From Rhodospirillaceae bacterium (GTDB lineage Bacteria > Pseudomonadota > Alphaproteobacteria > GCA-2731375): 36,205 bases of DNA. Location of the stretch: assembly GCA_002731375.1 (NCBI GenBank), contig PCBT01000049.1:53700-89904 (forward strand), read 5' to 3'. The notes under the pieces are model-generated. The model had not been told where the DNA came from and did no database searches. It worked only from the letters and a program-made list of their open reading frames with translations. Position numbers and translations under genes: made by a program. Positions within the stretch are counted from its first letter, which is position 1, and each line of letters starts with the position of its first letter. Of the stretch, positions 33,502 through 36,205 are shown piece after piece.

Positions 33502-33882
33502 GTCGCATTGCAATTCGCCTATGCGCTGACCGGCAGCCTCTATAATTTCTTCTCCATCGCGCGGCTGAAGTCTGGCCAGACGCCATTGTCAGCGACCAAT
33601 CCCTTCAAGGGCGTCGTGATTATGGCGGCCGTCGCCGGCGTCACCCTGACCCAGCCGTATCTGAACGGCATCCCATATACCCTTGGCTGGCTGTTTCTGA
33701 TTGTATTTCTGGGCCGGGGTGCGGTGACTAATCATTTCAGGGCGATCCGGCATGGCCGGGATCTACATCTGTATTCGTCCCGGACGGCAGCCCATGGCGC
33801 ATTCCTGATCAACGCATTTGGCCTCACCGCGGGCGCTATTGGCATCGTGCTAATGATTGGCTATTGGCTATTTCCCCATTAG
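33490..33882 (+). CDS. Small integral membrane protein of unknown function
   Basis: 130 residues, starting at ATG 33490 (a TTG at 33487 is in frame). Hydrophobic segments lie near 3-22 (VVALQFAYALTGSLYNFFSI), 40-55, 62-75 and 100-125 (AFLINAFGLTAGAIGIVLMI), so probably four helices. A basic loop FRAIRHGRDLHLYSSR separates the last two. I do not recognise a family. It follows the dehydrogenase with an ATGA-type overlap disturbed by a 13-bp tandem duplication, suggesting co-transcription. Role unknown. Confidence 0.75.
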   Translation: MNTVVALQFAYALTGSLYNFFSIARLKSGQTPLSATNPFKGVVIMAAVAGVTLTQPYLNGIPYTLGWLFLIVFLGRGAVTNHFRAIRHGRDLHLYSSRTAAHGAFLINAFGLTAGAIGIVLMIGYWLFPH

Positions 33883-33937
33883 AGATACGGTCACCGCTAC
33901 ATCCGCCCTGGCGGCGGAATGCAAGCCATCAAAATAG

Positions 33938-34021
33938 GGCGCTGATGACGAAATCGGCGCCGCCAACTATGTCACTCCAAGACAAGTGATGATGGCCGCA
34001 AAACTGGTAAAGAAGGGTTAG
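33938..34021 (+). pseudogene. Fragment of a cyclase family (kynurenine formamidase-like) protein
   Basis: The frame after TAG at 33935 reads GADDEIGAANYVTPRQVMMA then AKLVKKG and TAG at 34019. DEIGAxNYVTPxxVxxAAxLVKxG is the well-known N-terminal motif of cyclase-family metal hydrolases related to KynB. Nothing after this matches the family; the next gene is 100 nt away on the other strand. It is a short relic of a deleted gene. No start codon is visible for it. Confidence 0.6.
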
Positions 34022-34120
34022 AGCCATCCGCTTGCCATTGTTATCGATTCAATAACGCCAGCATTTCCAATGTGTTCTTGTTCATCGGTCTGTTCTCGCA
34101 AACAGCTAGCGCCAAATGTC

Positions 34121-35389
34121 CTAACGCCAAATAACGGCGCGCCATTTCAGTGCGATCCATCCTGTGCACAAAATGCCCAACAAGGTGTATATGGTCACGG
34201 CATTGGAAAAGCCGGTCCAATCAACCAGGGCGCCGGCAGCCAATAAGCCCACGGGCAGGCCATAAACCGCCAATATGCGCACACCCATAATACGGCCCCG
34301 GAATTGCTCCGGCGTGATCTGCAGCAGAATCACCGACATGGAAATCATGGCGGTGCTTTGCATGATGCCGACCAACAGCAATATGGCGAAGCCAGGCCAT
34401 TTCGTTTCCTGCCAGGCGAATATCACCATCAAGGCATACCAGGCGATGATGGAAAGTACCATGAAGCGTCCCGGACGCCGGGCACCGCCGCTCATGATCA
34501 TCGCGATGGAACCTATCAGGGCGCCACCAGAATAACCCGCCACCAGTTGGCCGAGGCCGTTTTGGTCCAAGTCGTAAATTTCTCTGGCCACATAAGGCAG
34601 CAGTCCCATGGAGATTGGATAAGCCGTCAGATTGACCCAGAAGGCCAGCAGCATCAAGGCCAACACCTCGGGCGTTTTCCAAACGTAGGCCAGACCGGCT
34701 TTCAGCTCCTGCCACGTCGTGGTTGGGCGCGTCGTCGGTTTTGCGGCCGCCGCCGCCGTGTGGTGCCCGGCGACGCCAAGGGTCAACAGCAGCGCGATAC
34801 CATACAATGCGGTGACGCCAATGTAGGCCGGACCGATGCCAAGGGTCGCGAACAGGCCCGCACCGGCAAGGGCGCCCGCGATGCGGGCCGAGTCCATGGT
34901 CGTGCGCGATAGGCCGATGGCATTGGCAAGCATGCCGCTAGGCACTGTATCGCCGATCAGGGAATTGCGCATGACCAGGTCCGAGGGCCGCACCAAACCG
35001 GCCAGCAAGGCAACAGCGAATACATAGTATACATTCAAGCTGCCGCCCCATGCCGGGATCATCACGGCCAGGGCCAGGACAGTGTATATGGTCCGCATGG
35101 TACACAGCACCGCCCGCCGTCCGACCCTGTCGGCGACCACGCCCAACAACGGCGAAATCAAGGTGCCCAGAAATTGCAGGGAACCGAATGCAGTCAGCAG
35201 CACCACCGAATCCGTTTCGACCAGCACGTACCAGCCCAGGATCAGGGTCTCCATCTCGAAGGCCCAAGAAGTCAACAAATCCGAAGGCCACTGAAAACGG
35301 AAACTGCGCACCGCGAATGGCGCCATGGCAGACGTTCGGGCGGCTGCGCGGGCGGTCGAGGTGCTGTTTGCTGGTTTGCCCGCGCTCAC
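34121..35389 (-). CDS. MFS transporter, enterobactin-exporter-like (MFS_3 group)
   Basis: 422 residues from a GTG at 35389 (31 nt after the NlpC/P60 gene's stop). Twelve helices: the first half starts AFEMETLILGWYVLVETDSV, with the LGVVADRVGRRAVL motif A after helix 2. A cytoplasmic middle loop (HHTAAAAAKPTTRPTTTWQE) separates the halves. A second motif-A-like FRGRIMGVRILAVYGLP lies late in the protein. This branch includes EntS, other siderophore exporters and drug exporters. The co-directional NlpC/P60 gene gives no hint about the substrate. The N-terminal 25 residues are Ser/Thr/Ala-rich and probably cytoplasmic. Confidence 0.9.
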   Translation of the reverse strand: MSAGKPANSTSTARAAARTSAMAPFAVRSFRFQWPSDLLTSWAFEMETLILGWYVLVETDSVVLLTAFGSLQFLGTLISPLLGVVADRVGRRAVLCTMRTIYTVLALAVMIPAWGGSLNVYYVFAVALLAGLVRPSDLVMRNSLIGDTVPSGMLANAIGLSRTTMDSARIAGALAGAGLFATLGIGPAYIGVTALYGIALLLTLGVAGHHTAAAAAKPTTRPTTTWQELKAGLAYVWKTPEVLALMLLAFWVNLTAYPISMGLLPYVAREIYDLDQNGLGQLVAGYSGGALIGSIAMIMSGGARRPGRFMVLSIIAWYALMVIFAWQETKWPGFAILLLVGIMQSTAMISMSVILLQITPEQFRGRIMGVRILAVYGLPVGLLAAGALVDWTGFSNAVTIYTLLGILCTGWIALKWRAVIWR

Positions 35390-35420
35390 GCCCTGCCGGT
35401 CCTTTGCAAACGTTGCCGGG

Positions 35421-36205
35421 TCAATGAGATGGCGTTATCCGCCTTATGGAACTCACCCCGGCGTTGTCGCGGTTGGCCCGGTCCAATACATCGGAGAAGC
35501 CATGCAGGGAAACCTGCATGTCGAACGCGTTGGCATGCAAAAAACGCCAGCCATTGACGAACAGGCCCACATGGCCGGGAAAGAACACCAAATCGCCCTC
35601 TTCAAGGCGGGAGAAATCTTGTTCGTCATCCATTTCAACCAAGCTGCCAACTGCGCCGGGGCCGGCCTCCTGCAGATCGCTATCCCGGGGCGCGGTGATG
35701 GCGGCCATGCGCAGGGCCAATTGCACCAGGGATGAACAATCAAGCCCAAAGGCCGTGCGTCCGCCCCACAGATAGGGCACGCCGATAAATTTCAGAGCCG
35801 TGCCGATAAAATCCTGAGTGCTGTAATCCAGGGACACCAGGTGTCTGGAATGCAGCCAATGACCCGATGCGATGCGGCAGAACTTCCCCTCCACATCAAC
35901 AATTTTCACCCGCGCCGACATGGAGATGATGCCGGCGACGGGCCGCTTCAAATCAGGCTCGGTATAGAGATGGCTGTGCAGGGCGGCTACCTGATGGTCG
36001 GGAGCGAAGACATTTTCGGTCAAATCCGCCGCTGGGACATAACCCACATAGTCATCGCTCAGGTTTTGCCCCCAGCACCAGCCGTCCCGTTCCTTGAAAA
36101 CCTGAAAATCCTCGCCGTAGATCAGCTGGCTTTCCAGGCCCGCATTGTTGTCGGGGGTGAAGCGTAGCGGCGCGCCGTCGCGGATCACCGTACGTGGAGA
36201 GCCCG
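35421..36205 (-). CDS. NlpC/P60 (C40) cell-wall endopeptidase with SH3-like domains, 5' end cut by window edge
   Basis: The frame is open through the right edge, so the N-terminus is missing; an internal GTG at 36188 is probably not the true start because the preceding codons (GSPRT) fit the family. Two SH3-like segments come first (PLRFTPDNNAGLESQLIYGE, then RDGWCWGQNLSDDYVGYVP; and VAALHSHLYTEPDLKRPVAG). The catalytic domain has the active Cys in WGGRTAFGLDCSSLVQLALR, the His in FPGHVGLFV and a third polar residue in FLHANAF. It resembles gamma-D-glutamyl-diamino acid peptidases that cut peptidoglycan stem peptides, of the DPP6/YkfC type that act on recycled or imported peptides. Stops 31 nt before the MFS start; probable operon. 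Confidence 0.92.
   Translation of the reverse strand, partial: GSPRTVIRDGAPLRFTPDNNAGLESQLIYGEDFQVFKERDGWCWGQNLSDDYVGYVPAADLTENVFAPDHQVAALHSHLYTEPDLKRPVAGIISMSARVKIVDVEGKFCRIASGHWLHSRHLVSLDYSTQDFIGTALKFIGVPYLWGGRTAFGLDCSSLVQLALRMAAITAPRDSDLQEAGPGAVGSLVEMDDEQDFSRLEEGDLVFFPGHVGLFVNGWRFLHANAFDMQVSLHGFSDVLDRANRDNAGVSSIRRITPSH

Overview
The window (36.2 kb, GC-rich by eye) looks like the chromosome of an alphaproteobacterium, most likely a free-living Rhodospirillales-type organism. Pointers are the hslVU genes divergent from a histidine operon that carries a DUF2628 membrane gene, a SixA-type phosphatase and a HIT gene; a fused indolepyruvate:ferredoxin oxidoreductase; and a TAXI-type TRAP receptor. 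There are no rRNA or tRNA genes, insertion sequences, phage genes or CRISPR arrays that I can see.

Layout. 1-6617: uptake and small-molecule metabolism (TAXI receptor cut by the left edge, nitroreductase, TauD-type dioxygenase, HCCA-isomerase-like protein, MFS permease, MsrB, HAD hydrolase). 6726-10613: the ruins of a cytochrome cd1 denitrification locus, in the order nirS-nirE-nirC-nirF...nirN known from Paracoccus. It is followed by a CbiX-type chelatase, a hemerythrin gene with an FNR/NNR-type box, and a headless histidine kinase. 10603-12541: hslVU with a sigma-32-like promoter. 12677-17227: hisB-DUF2628-hisH-hisA-hisF-sixA-hisE-hinT. 17555-20590: a broken CBS gene, an HDAC-family deacetylase, an SDR, a chimeric kinase/UspA ORF and a truncated MORN lipoprotein. 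20718-25606: a cation efflux protein, a 17-kDa-antigen lipoprotein, a Sel1 protein, a CbpA-like co-chaperone and a pentapeptide-repeat protein. 25684-33882: amidase, indolepyruvate oxidoreductase, class III CoA-transferase, 2-hydroxyacid dehydrogenase and a small membrane protein. 33938-36205: a cyclase fragment, an MFS exporter and an NlpC/P60 hydrolase cut by the right edge.

The most notable content is decay by deletion. nirS survives only as its last ~130 codons, with one Trp codon turned into TAG. nirC has CXXCR instead of CXXCH. The nirF leader is fused to the tail of nirN, so every gene normally between them is gone. The two tetrapyrrole genes that can also serve siroheme or cobalamin synthesis (nirE and cbiX) remain open. 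Five further loci show the same style of damage: kinase head lost, CBS domain deleted, phosphotransferase/UspA chimera, MORN protein truncated, cyclase tail lost. Together they suggest a lineage that lost nitrite respiration and is shedding accessory genes while the housekeeping operons stay intact.
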